This document shows positions 11,470 to 24,219 of a stretch of DNA of 64,000 bases, in pieces. Both the position numbers and the translations under genes were made by a program. The notes beneath the pieces were generated by a model, which searched no databases, had not been told where the DNA came from, and worked only from the letters and a program-made list of their open reading frames with translations. Position 1 is the stretch's first letter; the number at the start of each line of letters is the position of its first letter. The stretch lies in NCBI GenBank assembly GCA_037074615.1, contig CM073551.1, positions 21,637,750-21,701,749 on the forward strand, written 5' to 3'. The DNA comes from Leucaena leucocephala. Its lineage: Eukaryota; Streptophyta; Magnoliopsida; Fabales; Fabaceae.

Positions 11470-11923
11470 ATGGCTTCAAATCAACAAGTGAAGCTTTTCG
11501 GAATCGTCAGAAGCCCATCTGTGGCCGGAGCTGAGATTGCTCTGAAACTCAAGGGAGTTGGATATGAATACATTCATGAATCATTCAACAACAAAAGTGA
11601 TCTTCTTCTCAGCTACAATCCAATTCACAAGAAGCTTCCTGTGCCTCTTCACAACCAGAAGCCCATCTGTGAGTTGGTTGTGATTCTTTAATGGAGATTC
11701 AATTGGATATGTGGACATTGCAGAATTGTTCTTGGCTTTTTGGCTGCCTTTGATTGAAGAAGCTGGTGGGTTTGACTTGTTCAGTTCTGACAAATTCCCA
11801 AAGCTTCAGAGATGGGGTCTTGAAATTCTGAAACGTCCTATTGTAAAAGGAGCTTTGCCTCCAAATGATTACCTTATTGCCTACTACAAAACCCGCTTTG
11901 AAAGCATTGGTGCTTCCAAATAG
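11470..11923 (+). pseudogene. Tau GST pseudogene with internal deletion
   Basis: The start (MASNQQVKLFG, then the NKSDLLLSYNP stretch) matches exon 1 of the two intact GST genes, and the end (VDIAELFLAFWLP ... ESIGASK) matches exon 2. At about 11686 the sequence jumps from the exon-1 codons for the strand after PICE directly into the exon-2 word FNGDSIG, dropping about 72 codons and the intron and shifting frame, so the first frame stops at 11691 and the second continues from about 11690 to 11923. The catalytic region is also changed (RSPSVAG rather than GSPFVAR, and PICEL rather than PICES). It lies in opposite orientation to the two functional genes. A TATA-like catataag (about 11394-11401) and an as-1-like element remain upstream, so transcription is possible but no working GST can result. 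Confidence 0.88.
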
Positions 11924-13740
11924 ATTAAAGGATTTATCTTTTCCTCCAAAAGATTATCATAAACAAATCTTATCATCATCCGCTTTTTTTTTTTTTAATA
12001 AAAAGTTCGATTTGGACGTTTAATTGATCGTGATGAAATCTAAACCATCAAAATACGATTTGGATAATTAAGATTTAATTTTAAAAATAATAAATTTTAT
12101 TTTTAAAAGATTATATTTAAAGTGTTAGAATATAGTCCATATTAAATAATTAAAAATTTTAAAAATACTATATAATGTCAAAAAGATTTATATCAAATTG
12201 ATTTAAACTATTTTGATAGAAAGGTAATTCTAATATATATTTATAATCTCAAAATTTAATATAGTATAAGAGTTTTTCGATTTGAGATATCAAAAAATAT
12301 AAATTAAATAAAAAAGTTTAAGATTATAGACCTGAAGCCTCTAAAACTCAAAAAATAATATAAGTCTAGACAAAAAAAAAATAGAAAAATAAAAATTATA
12401 ATCCTGAGGCCTCTGAAAAAAAAAATATACAAACCTAAGTCTAAGAGTAAAAAAAATATTAAAATATAATCTCACGTTAAATAATTGAAAAAGGAGTTAA
12501 GAGTACTATATAATATTAAAGAAAATTTTATCAAATTAATTTAAATTATTTTAATAAAAAAATAACTCTAATATATATTTATAATATCAAAATTTAACAT
12601 ATAGATCACACTTTCTGCTTTTTTTTGAAACAAATCGACACTTCTAACTCTTGTTCATATTAGTCCTGTTGAGATTTCAGAGAATCTTGAAGAACAAGGA
12701 AAAGCAGAATATCAAAGCAAGATGGAGGAGGAGGAGGAGATAGGAATGACCATTGCATAATCTAGCACAGATTGCAAATGCATTTAGGAATGACCATTGC
12801 ATATTCTGAATATGTCAAATGCATTTAGCACAGATTCAGGATCATTGGATGACAACTGCATGAATGATGTCCTTACAAAAAGAGGAGCATTCAGGAACAT
12901 CAACATTAACAATGTTATATAATCTTACAGAAAGAGGAACAACAAGCTTCATAAGCTTTTCCCTCCACCAAATGTTCAACAGCAATGCCCTGAGAGAACA
13001 ATCCATCACTAAGTCAATAAAATCACAATTCTCATCATGATCATATACAGCAACAGATTAAAACAAAGAAACAAATAGTCCAAAACCAAAGACATGTTAT
13101 TTCTTCAATTGTTCCATTTCACCAACTGATGTTACTGGTCCATATATAAACTTATAAACTTATTAAGCATACAGTGTATGCATGTATGGTCACTCTCACT
13201 AGTCACTACTACTATTTCATGGCTTATAAGTTTCCACAAGGGCAATGTTCACACCTCATAAATGAGAGAATAATTGCAGGACGAAAATAGGGAATCTGTG
13301 TATTATGGATTGAAGCTATATCTATAGTAACAAAGTGAATTCCAGGATGTCATGCTGGTGCACATATTGGACACGAGATTTAGTTTCAAAATTATGACTT
13401 ACTAATCCTAATTAAATGAGACTTAGTTCCAGAATAAACTAAAATAAATGACAAGATTCTCAAACAAATAAGTAAATGAAGCATATGAGGCAACAAGCAA
13501 TGACATTCCAACTGAGAGTAATAGACATTCAGCATTTTCAAATCTCCATCTGGCATGTACCCGTATGCAATTCTCTTATTCGGAGCTATAAACAATGAAA
13601 TCCAGCTGAACAAAAGGTAATATTAAACTAAAGGTAATATTAAACGTTGAAGGGTCAATGCTCTCCCTCGTGGAGTCGCAGATATTATATTAACTTATTA
13701 AGTTGATAACCAAGTTGGCAACAAGACTCGCACAACTTGA
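11924..13740. other. Gene-free stretch with tandem AT-rich repeats
   Basis: No gene recognised. About 12070-12300 and about 12450-12610 are diverged direct repeats (shared words actatataat, taatatatatttataat, tcaaaatttaa). About 12740-12840 has a duplicated word ggaatgaccattgcata. The rest is non-repetitive and unassigned. Confidence 0.5.
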
Positions 13741-13878
13741 TAGCTTTTCTGATCTGTGACGCTCAAGCTGCAAATTAAATACTCTATACGTTTAAAAAGG
13801 ACTAGTAACACTATAATTTACGAGCAATGCGAGTCCTTATAATTTACAAGCATATGAGGCAACAGATCAGAAAAGCTA
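13741..13878. repeat. 17-bp perfect inverted repeat pair
   Basis: tagcttttctgatctgt at 13741-13757 is the exact reverse complement of 13862-13878. The arms sit about 105 bp apart next to the hAT-like fragment. Function unknown. Confidence 0.55.
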
Positions 13879-13917
13879 AATCATCTCCACAGGCCACAGC
13901 AACTCAGTGAATTAAAA

Positions 13918-14510
13918 TCAAGAATTAAGGTCACTTACCTTGAATGAAAGCGATGGTCTGGGCCGAGCAACAACGATATACTGATTACTGAGCCAAATGA
14001 CAGCAACGACACAGGTCACGGCCAGAATGTCAGCGGCCTCTAAAATTGAAACTGAGGGAGATGAAGCGAAGCGAAGCTGAAGCCGAGGATGAGCGTTGAG
14101 GAGGAGCGATGGACGACGAGCAACGATCGGCGCTTGGCGAGAGGCCAAATAGGGAGAAATGGAAGAGAAGAGAACTAGGGGTCTAGGGCAAACAATGCGT
14201 CGAGTCGGCAGAATGAAATTGAAACGGGACCACTGAAAGGGGAACTGCTCGAGTCTGTGAGTCGCATTGGGGGGCAGTGGGCACGTGGTGTGGTGGTTTG
14301 GTTTTGCAAAAAAAAAAATAATTATATATACATGTCGGGACGGGACGGGACGACCCGAGGGTCGTGCCGAGACCCGTCCCGTCCCGACACGCCTACTGAC
14401 CCGTCCCGATTTTTTCCCGTCCCGATTTTTCACGGGACGGAACGGACCCGTCCCGATATTGCCGGGACCGGGACGGGAACCCCGGGACGAAACCCATTTG
14501 ACCAGCCCTA
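13918..14510 (-). mobile_element. 5' end fragment of a hAT-like transposon
   Basis: Read on the minus strand it begins TAGGGCTGGTCAAATGGG (ending at 14510 on the plus strand), followed by GC-rich sub-terminal repeats of the GGGACGGG type, like those in the element at 9547-10047. It then continues into about 350 bases without repeats, ending in a good splice donor (TTCAAG|GTAAGT near 13940). This resembles the terminal region and 5' leader exon of an autonomous hAT element. The other end and any transposase are not visible, so it is probably truncated. It lies only about 95 bp from the stop codon of the USP gene. Confidence 0.5.
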
Positions 14511-14605
14511 GGTGGAACATGAGCAACAAAGATATGAGACCAAATACAACATAAAGGAACATTCAAAGGAGAAGCACCGTCCTAGTTTAATGAATGATGA
14601 CGTCT

Positions 14606-15471
14606 CTACTTCTTGCGGCTGCTCAAATCCTTCACAATAGTCACAGGGCAAGACGCCTGTGTCGTCACAAAGTTGCTCACGCTTCCCATTATGATCCTGT
14701 TCTCCCAGTAAAAGATAAAGACAAGTATAAGCTAATTTTAGTAACATGTGTACGTAACCAAACGTAAATTGTAACGTGATCTGAAGAGTAAGAACCAGGG
14801 ATCGGAAAATTTCTGACCTCTGGCATGTGCTCAGACCTCTGCTTCCCATAACCAGAGAATCCAGCTTCAGATCTTCAACCGCATCCAGAAGTTTCTCCCT
14901 CGAATCACCCCAATACAATTTCGTCACAATATTCACCTGCACCGTCATCATCATTTCTCTCACTACTTGAACTTGTTCTTCCACAAATCAAACGCAAAAC
15001 AGAGAACTGAACTTGTTTTTGCAGAAATGAACGGAAAAAAAAAAGGCATGGGGACAGAGAACCTCTTTCTGTCTGGAAACAGTATCAAGCAGATCAAGGA
15101 CATCGATATCCATTGGAACATTGTATTTCTTCATGATCTCTGGTTCTCTGAACTGTGTTAGTGGGATCAGAGCTGCAAATAGATGGAACCAAAAAGAATC
15201 AGATGAAATGCGAAAAAACAGAGCATTAAAAATGGAGACTTGAAAAACGGAATCAGATTGCGTTTCATAGATAAGGAAATATGAAAGAAAAATTACGAGC
15301 TCCAGATTAGTATCAGAGATGTTTGTGAGAGTCGCCGAGTGAATTGGGATTGATATGGATGATGTAAAAGGTGTCGCCTTTATCGGCCAAATTGGCAAGG
15401 GACCATTTCAGAGCATTCTTGCTGCTACCCGAGAAGTCCATCGCCACACCAACTTTCCGATCCTTCACCAT
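14606..15471 (-). pseudogene. Universal stress protein (USP) gene with two in-frame stops
   Basis: Four exons on the minus strand: 15297-15471, 15063-15172, 14818-14936 and 14606-14696, all with GT-AG borders and compatible phases (1, 0, 2). Without the stops the frame would span 164 codons, the usual size of a small plant USP. Recognisable family features: VGVAMDFSGSSKNAL near the start, REPEIMKKYNVP in exon 2, and the ATP-binding G-2X-G-9X-G(S) pattern built across the last intron (GSRG ... MGSVS). USPs are cytosolic nucleotide-binding stress proteins. The oddity is in exon 1: codons 53 and 55 are TGA and TAA, three to six codons before the donor, where relatives have Trp and Lys. No upstream GT donor would remove them. 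I infer a recently inactivated gene; sequencing error is the main alternative. Confidence 0.75.
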
Positions 15472-15590
15472 CGTTTCTTTCTCTCTCACTTCTGTGAATG
15501 CTGTTCTTCTGTGTTTGTGATAAGAAGAAGCAGAGAGAGAGAGAGATGAAGAATAGAGCAAACGCGGGATTTGGATTTAGCTTGGACGCT

Positions 15591-15598
15591 ATCTTATA
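15591..15598 (-). promoter_or_regulatory. TATA-like box of the USP gene
   Basis: TATAAGAT on the minus strand about 120 bp upstream of the start codon at 15471. A CT-rich leader follows (GA repeat on the plus strand at 15531-15546). Confidence 0.5.
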
Positions 15599-15675
15599 TT
15601 TAGGTTATGTTCCCTTAGAAGCGTGACAACTTCAATGAAATTGTCTCTCGCTGAATTATTTATTTGATAAACTTA

Positions 15676-16206
15676 GGGTGTGTTTGGATTAATTTTTAGA
15701 GAATAAATTTTGAGAATAATAAATTCTGGAGAATAGATTTTGGGAAGAATAGATTTTGAAAATATAGATATTTGGATGATTAGTAGGAGAATCACTTTTT
15801 ATATTGATAAAAGTAAAAAAGAGGAAAGAAGAGAGAAAGAAAAAAAAATACATATATATATGTTTGAGGAAGATAAAAATTTATAATATTTACTTTAATT
15901 TTAATTTTTTTCACTTAAATAATATTTTTAATTTAAAATTTTTATAGATAATTTAAAATTTTATATAATAAAAATGTATAAAAAAAAATTCCCACGGTAC
16001 CAGAGACGCAGGAGAAGAAAAAATGCAAAATAAAATAATAAAAAGCTGAAGCGGGGAGCAGATTTCAAAACTATAATTTTGTTAAATAAAATTATAGTTT
16101 TCTTCTAAAATTGATTTTGGAAGAAAAATGAGTGTTTGGTTAAAATAAGGGGAAACCATAATTTGTATTAAAAATTAATTCTCAAACTATCAATCCAAAC
16201 ACACAC
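15676..16206. mobile_element. Tourist-like (PIF/Harbinger) MITE
   Basis: 531 bp. The left end is GGGTGTGTTTGGATTA and the right end, read inward, is GTGTGTGTTTGGATTG (14 of 16 match). TTA lies directly outside both ends (15673-15675 and 16207-16209), the 3-bp target duplication of this superfamily. AT-rich interior, no ORF. Confidence 0.65.
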
Positions 16207-17399
16207 TTAATGAATAAGAATACATTTTGTATAAGACTAAATATGATTCTGTTCTGATCAAGTCTATTAAACAACATTTAATCATGTTGTGCGTGTGTGA
16301 AATACCACATGATTGGTGCCCTTTACGAATATTAAACCAGTCGGGCTTATCTAACTTTTAGTTGTATTCTTTTGAGAAAGATAAACACAAAAGTAGAGCA
16401 TTATTTGAGGGTGAGGGATCAAGAGGGTAGAATAGTGTATTATTTGAGAGTGAGGTATCAAGAAGGTAAAGTGGAATATAATCAACTAACAAAATCTAAT
16501 ATAGTTAGTAGATACTGACAGTTTCTTTTCCTCGTTGTAAGTGGTTAATTAACCATAGTTTAGTTTGGTCAAGAATCAAATATTTGTGCATTTATTTTCC
16601 TGGCTCTTTTAGATATTCTTTTTATCTTAATGTTGTGATTCAAGTATGCCAATCTTCAATTATTAGTAACATGTTGTGACCCTTCAAAGCATAGACTTTA
16701 TAAAACTAATATAAAGACAAACTATTTTTATGTATAACAATTTAAATTTTCTAAACAAAATTTTGACTAGTCAAACATAAAAATATTATTATAATTATTA
16801 AATAGTAACAACATGCATTACGAGGGATGAGGCGGGAACAGGGTCGAGGAGTTGCTAACAAGTTTCCTTGCATGCCAGCTCATTTTTGTTGTCCAATCTG
16901 AGTTGAACATAAATGGTTATTCGTAATTATTTAAAATATTCTCTAAAGTCGCATGTTTATTTATTGAGAGATGTCTGGATCTCGGGAAGGTGCTGCGAAG
17001 TTTCAGTCCGTGCTCATAGTGGACGTTTTACCTTTGAAATTCTAAAGACAGTCCCTTGTTGTTTTGTGGTGGCAATCCATTAATGGAGGATAGTTTAGCT
17101 GGCCAAATACCCAAAAATATTAAAATCTACGTTGAGATGTTATGTGTATGGTTTTATGATGCATGGGCCGTTGGATTTATCTAGATAATTTTAATTGTTC
17201 AACTTCTTAAAGTGAGCTTCTTTTTTGTCCCAGCGGTATTTCTAGAAACTAATCTTTACCTCTGTTAATGAAATATTTTCCAAGCACATTGTTTTTTTAG
17301 TATAAATGAGGGCTAAATGTCCAAAAACAAACTAGGAAAACTAATTTACATAGGGATTATCTCTCAGACTCTCAATAGCAACAAGATTCTCAACTTTGA
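16207..17399. other. Unassigned sequence
   Basis: No gene, RNA or repeat recognised. A slightly GC-richer patch lies at about 16820-17100 but has no convincing open frame. Confidence 0.4.
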
Positions 17400-17913
17400 A
17401 AGGCAATAATATAACATTGTCGTGGCGTAAATTTTTTTTTTTTGCAAGAGCATCCGTCAATCTGTTCTTATCCTTAAGAATATGTTAAATTTTCAACTCC
17501 AATGAAAGCTGAATAAGACTGTGTATATGTGATAACAATAGACTATATCTGTCTCCATTCAAACTTAATAACATATTAACAACATTCTTTGCATCAGACT
17601 CAATAATAATTTTCTTAATTCCTAGCTCATAAGCTATTTTTAGCCCTTTATAAACAGTCCATTATTTTGATTCAATAACAATGCATGAACCCAATTGATT
17701 TGTAAATCCAATAATCTACCCTCCTCCTGTATGATCTTGAACAACTCTACCATAATTCGCCTTACTTTGAGATTTAGTAAAAACTCTGGGACTGGAGGTG
17801 GTGGTTGATGAAATAATGATACATGTGGTCAAGGGCCCATTGTTGGCCCAAGGTTGATCTTTCAGGATGAAGACCTTCTGAGCCCAAACATTCGGTGCAC
17901 AAGAATGATCCAA
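17400..17913 (-). pseudogene. Decayed LINE RNase H-like (RVT_3) domain
   Basis: On the minus strand one frame reads NYGRVVQDHTGG, IIGFTNQLGS, GLKIAYELGIKKIIIESDA and NRLTDALAK, interrupted by three stop codons but no frameshift. The acidic residue in IIIESDA and the ADALA-like tail fit the RNase H domain at the end of plant non-LTR retrotransposon polyproteins. The rest of the element (reverse transcriptase) is not present, so this is a relic fragment. Confidence 0.65.
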
Positions 17914-20900
17914 GTGTAATAATGGGTCTTCATAATAAATGGGCTTGTTCCTTCATCTGTTGCTTAAAATAGGCCCACTTTCCTTTTTATTGCTGATTAG
18001 GAGGGGAAAATATGCTTACACACGTGATTCTTTAACTAATAATGGAAGTACATTATTTACAATGTGGAAAAGACTTGTGCCTTAGTGTCAAATCAATATT
18101 TGATATTATTTATTATCCTTAATATAAAATTTATTTAATTAATTTAAATAAATTTTATATTAAAAATAATAAATTAAATTAAAAAATTAGTTAAATTAAT
18201 TATTTATAAAAATGGTATATTAATTTATTTAAAATATCTTTTTAATTATATGTATTTGAACTATCTTTATTAAAAATTTACTTAATACGTGTAATTATAT
18301 AAAAAAAATTTAAGAACAAAATTATAACCTTAAGAGATATAAAAAAAATTATAATTTAATAAACTCTTCGTATAAATCTTATACTATGGGTACGAGAAGA
18401 TCCAATCAGATGGGGCATATCAGGGGACACAATTCAGGGCGATTAACATTAATTTGGTAGTGGAATTTATTCTCACATTCTGCTGCTGCATCTGATTTGG
18501 TCCACTCCTTCCTGAGAGATTTTGAGGTTGTAAGCTGTAAACAACATTATTATATTAATACACGCTTGTCAATTTCATGAGTCTGCCATTAGGACACAAT
18601 TCTTCTCCTTTGGGACCTATTCTCCAGTCTTCTTCCCCTTTATCCCTTTCTCAATATCGCCTACAATCCTCCATTCTCGGACTATTTCCACTTCTCTCTT
18701 GCATGGCCACCTCCTTCTCTTTTTGAAATATTTTAAATGCGTTTGAAATAAGATTTCCTTCTCCTTTTAAATATTTTTTATACAGAGGACATGATTTAAA
18801 TTTAAGACATCATTTTTTAAAAAATTATTAACTTCTATGACACGTATTCACCTCTTTAAGCCTCACTAAAAGCATTTAACTTCTATGACACGTGGCATCT
18901 CTTAGCAAATCAAGTTTTATTATAATCACAAATGTACAATAAACTTGTAATTACTGTACATACCTGTTTCACTCAATTTAGACGAAAAAGTACTAGGATT
19001 TCTCCTTGCTCGAGGAATGTCTGGAGGAATAAGAATATGCTGAGTTCGTAGGAAGCAAAGCTATTCAAACAATTATGAAGAGAATACAAGGGAGCGCATG
19101 GATTTTACAGTGCAGCTCTATATGTAAACAAACAAATTTTGAGAGGAATATATTATTTAAATATAAAAGGGACACATTCATTGTTTTAAGCGGGGAGCGG
19201 AATGTCGTGGGAGGAATTTTGCATTCATTCCCGTGACTTGGGTTGATTTGATATATTAATGTATTCTTCAGAACCTTTCCCGCATCTTGACTGCTGGGAT
19301 GAATCTCTGTGAGAAGATTTGATTTTGATATATAGGAGTGCTGTCTTCTTCAACTATCCAACAGTCAAGTTAATTAGGATCAATTTGATTGCATGGTTCT
19401 AGCTGCAACTAAATAAACTTTGGACGTTAAGGAATATGAATCAGATACCAATTAAAAAAAAAAAAACTTTAGGAAAATTCTCTCTCCATGACTTCAGATT
19501 TCCTCACGACTGAATTTTGACGTAATATGAGCAGGTCACTAAAATACTAAGAATTATATTTATTGGACAGAATCCTACGCTAATAACGTTTGAGAACATC
19601 ATGGAGCTCTCTGTAAACCCCACGATGGAGTTCTAATATAATTCTTAGAGAATATATAATGACTTGTGCTTAATTAAGTTAATTAAATTATATAGATAAG
19701 GGTTGAGATTTGAACTATATGCAATATTAGTACTTTTCTGTTCATCTTTAGTATAAGAACTAACTGATATTTTTAGATAAATTAAATAAGTTAAATCAAT
19801 CTCTTAATTATGATTAAATAAAATTCTTAAAAATGAATTCATATTATTTACTAATAATTTATCTAAACTAATTAATTAGCTCTTATATTAGTTATAATTA
19901 ACTGATTTATTTAACTTACTTAATGTAAAATTAACTAACTCTTATATTAAGGATTATAGGGATAAAATCTAACACTAATGCTAGATTCAATTGGCAAAAT
20001 GTTGTATTGGTTTAACTAAATGTCTCAAGTTTAAATCATGATAATGGAACCGCGTTATATACTTGGTAGAAGAATTTGCCATCCAAAAGCATATACATAT
20101 GTATGTATACTTTAGATTAGTCTGAGTCTCAATAAATTATCTTATTAAATGGGGTAGGACCAAAATACACAAACGTGCACACACAATAAGACAAATTAGC
20201 AGAGTCTCAGAGAAAATAAATACACATATCAAGCGTAATTTAATATGAATTTAAGGGAATTGAAGTAATTTAGGCTAAATACTAATAAAGAAGCAAAAGT
20301 GGTATATATAGAACAATAATGGGGGTTACTATGGTTTGGTAACGAACTGGGATACAGGGTCCCCACGTCGGGCACCTACACAAAGGATTTTGCCCCCCAA
20401 ATTAGCCATTAATTAATCCATTTCTCTTTCCACCCCCACACCCTCCCCCTCCCCCCTCTTATATTTAATTAATCCCATGAATGACCCACCTATGCATCTA
20501 ACCCTTATGCCAACACAACATGGGTTCGTTCAGGTCTTGCCTTTTTCTTGGAAAAAAATAAAAGCATTATTTGACATCTGTTATCCTCTGTCTTCCACCA
20601 CACATAACCCCCCATCACTTTTCTCATTATATTACTCATTGAACAAAACAACCAAACAAGAATAAGACAATCCCACCGCATTCCATGTTTATAACTAAAC
20701 TGACCCTCTTCCACCCCTAATCTCAATGTTCACCTCAACCGTCAAAAATTTGTTTTGTCTATGTTTAGGGCAGGTCTCTCAAAGGGCAAAAACAAATTTC
20801 ATGGTCACTAATACTTGTGTTGGTAATTTTTCTCTTCTATAGCAGCTTAGGAATTCAAAATGGCATTGACTTACCACATCAAACTATGCATCTTGATATG

Positions 20901-23900
20901 GACAAAAAAAAGTAAAAAGCTAAAAAAAGATTTTCATACTCATGACTGGTATATAAAAAAAAAAAGACAACCTAATTAATATATTCTTTTGTGGGGGAGT
21001 AAGTGTGACTGAGAATGAAAGCTGGTGTGATCTCGTCAAAGTAAGTGGTTAAATACAAACAAGTATGGGCATAACATGCATTGGGAACATATAGTCAAAC
21101 AAATGTTCTCCCAGGAAAAGAAGAATCTATTGTTTTTAGTTGAGGCTCTTCCATTGACAGCCAGATTGTCAGTGATCACCGCATAAATTAATCTATTCTC
21201 ATGAGATAAAAAAATATGGGTTAAAAATTTATTTTAATTTTAAATATAAAATTTTAATTTATTTTATCTCTTATATTTATTATTTTTTTAAATTAATTTA
21301 CTTATCTTATAAAGAGGTATATAATATTATATAAAAATATTTTAAAAAGATCAATTAAATTATATTTATTATTTTTAACTAATTTAATTAATTAAAAAGG
21401 ATAAGAGGGGTAGCATCTAAACTTTGGAAAGGATAAACCCTAATCCCCTATCCCACCAAACCCCATACTTCACCGCTAATCAAGCTCACATGCTCCTTCG
21501 TCTTCGTTCTCCACCCCATAGATCCTTCCCTACTTAAAGTTGCCATTTTTAAATTCATGACTCTCAACTAGTACTTTATTCCAGTTCTTACACTTATGCC
21601 CATCTTCTGTCCTTCAACTTTTCCCCCCCAAGAGAACATGATGATGGATGAATCAGGAGGCAGTGGGGTACCATATATGTAAACCAGTTTGCATTTTTTA
21701 ATGATAAGATTCCGATCCCAATAGTGAACCATCTGTATCATGAGTATGGTTGGTCGTGATGATGCCCATAATATTATTTTTACATTAATAAGTATTAAAA
21801 CCCTTCTTTTGTTGCGAAGAAAAAAATAATAATTAACTTGGTGGCCACGCCCTAATCATTATTGGCCATTTCCTCTCTAATTTTAATTTGCTTCATCCTC
21901 CATACCCACACCCATCAATGATACACCCTCACTATTCTTTTTGTGGACGCATCATTCAATTCATAATTCCAACATTCCTCCCCTCATCCTCAATTATCAA
22001 CATAATATTAATCGTTGTTAATGAACATTATACTACATAATTATTCATTATTATGCACCATGGGGCTGGCTAATCTCAGAGGATCAAATTTAGATCAAGT
22101 TTCTTAGGAACATGGTGTCAAATTCTCTAATCACATATGACCATGTGTCTTATTTTTTTAAAATTCTCTAAACACATAATAAAATGTGATTGGATAATGG
22201 ACACAATGTTTGAAAAAAATTTGACGGAAGTTTTGTCCTAACTATCAAATTTGTTACTCTTTTTTTAATAGAACTTACAGTTATAGATGTTTTAGAACTT
22301 TTGCTCATTTCATGTAGACCCACATGATACATAGGATGATAGGAGCACCAACATATGTTGGAGTTTCATTGGATCTAGTTATATTGAGTTAATAAATGTG
22401 AAGTATAATTAAACAAAATGTATAATTCATACCGGTTATTAGCTGTATTAATCTGATGAATATTGTTGCCTGCCATCTGTTGTTCTAGTTTGAGCAAATG
22501 GACCGTGACATGTGATTTGATAACGTAATGCTAGCTGGCATAGATATACCTCGAAGTTTTATGTTTTGAGGTTTTTTTTTTTTTGTGGTAATGTATTGAT
22601 GAATTTGAAGGGAAGGGAGGTGGGAACGGTAATTAAGGAGGATAGAGGGAAAAAAAGAAGCAAAAGGAAAAAAACATGGGTGGGACCAGAGGGATGGTTA
22701 GTACTTAGTATAGAAGGATATGGAGCTAGGCGTTGTATCACAGCCCAATCATTGTGTCCGACAAATTAATCTTAATCTTAATTAATCCTAAACCATATCA
22801 ACATTCTCTCCCACATTAAATTAAATTACTTTTACAAATTATGCTGTCTCTTGTTTGCCCCCCACTCCTTCCCTCAAGCCCTGTCGACTACTAATTGATC
22901 AAGAAGTGATCCTATATAGTATAATTGGAGCAGGCTTCATCATCACTCCAAATCTCACCCGATTAATTACCCCCCATCAAAAACGCTGTGTCATGCATAG
23001 GTTTTTATTCAACTGTTCTCTTTTTACCATCAGAAGAAGTTGGATATAATAAAAAGGATTAATGCCTCATTCAACAAGTCTCCAGCAGAATTATTCTTAA
23101 TATAAAGATATCCCTGTTTAGAGTGACCGTTCTTTAAAAGATTACTCTATATTGTTCGAAGTCACAACGCTATTGATTGCTTCTCGTACAACAAGGTTTT
23201 AGGCTACACCGTCATGGATAAAAGATTTTGTAGTCAGTTTCATGGGGTAGCAAGAGATTGTATTGTCGCGAAAAGAGAAGGTAGATATTGGTATTCTATT
23301 TAGATGGTTAAATGGGAGAAAGATATTCTGATTCCTAGGGCAGTAGGCACATGCCAAGGCATAGATATGTTATCTCTTGGGTTGGACTCGTAGTAAATAC
23401 GGGGTACATTGGTGGGATGATATTTTGTAGGATTTTGTCTTCTTATTTGAAAACCCTTGAAGTAGAAGGGAATTGAGGAACATTATCATATGGCGACGTT
23501 GTTTGAAAAAGGAGGAGTAAGGAGGAGGAGGGCCAAGAGCCGAAGAGTAAAGACCCACACCAACAAACCCAACTGGACTCCACCACTCCACTCAGCCCCC
23601 ATGCCCCTACTCACGCCTTCAATGACAACTCTCCTTTCAGGATTTAGTTAACGAAAAGATAAGAGATATAATTATTTAAAATATATTATTTTTTAATATT
23701 TAAAAAATATTTTACCGCTCGTCTTACCTAATAATAGTATCATCTAAAAATAAAAGAGATTTCGCTCTACTCTTAAATTATGAGTGAGCTCAACTTTTTT
23801 TTAAAATTTATATACCAAATTTTTTTTATCATTTACCCATAGATCAATCTAAATAGTTAAAAGTTTATTTAGTCAGTAAGAGTTAATTAATCACTCAAAA

Positions 23901-24178
23901 TATCATAAATTTAAATCTTATTATCGATGTAAAAATTTTATTAATAAATAATTTATAAGTGTTCTCTGAATCTAAATATATGTTTTAGCCTTGATAAACT
24001 CTAGGATTCAACTCATCTATACTTAATTATATAAAAAATTAATATAAATAATTAAATATATTAATTCATCATCAATATATATAATAGTTTATGAAAAGAG
24101 ATACGAACAGTAAAATTGAATGTCTACGACGGGACGGAACTTAGGTTGGGTCATTTATGTGTTACTCTTGTTGTATTT

Positions 24179-24219
24179 AATATAAAATATAATTTATAAT
24201 ATAAATTATATTTTATATT
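24179..24219. repeat. Perfect AT palindrome, 20-bp arms
   Basis: Arms 24179-24198 and 24200-24219 are exact reverse complements with a single central base. Could extrude as a hairpin or be the remnant of a very small foldback insertion. Confidence 0.65.

Noticed and set aside
14257..14554. Arg/Gly/Pro-rich frames of 84-95 codons
   Set aside because: Caused by GGGACGGG-type repeats of the hAT-like terminus, not by a gene.
22920..22950. Partial match to miR166 (ggagcaggcttcatcat)
   Set aside because: Mismatches fall in the conserved 5' part, and no complementary arm for a hairpin is visible within about 200 bases.
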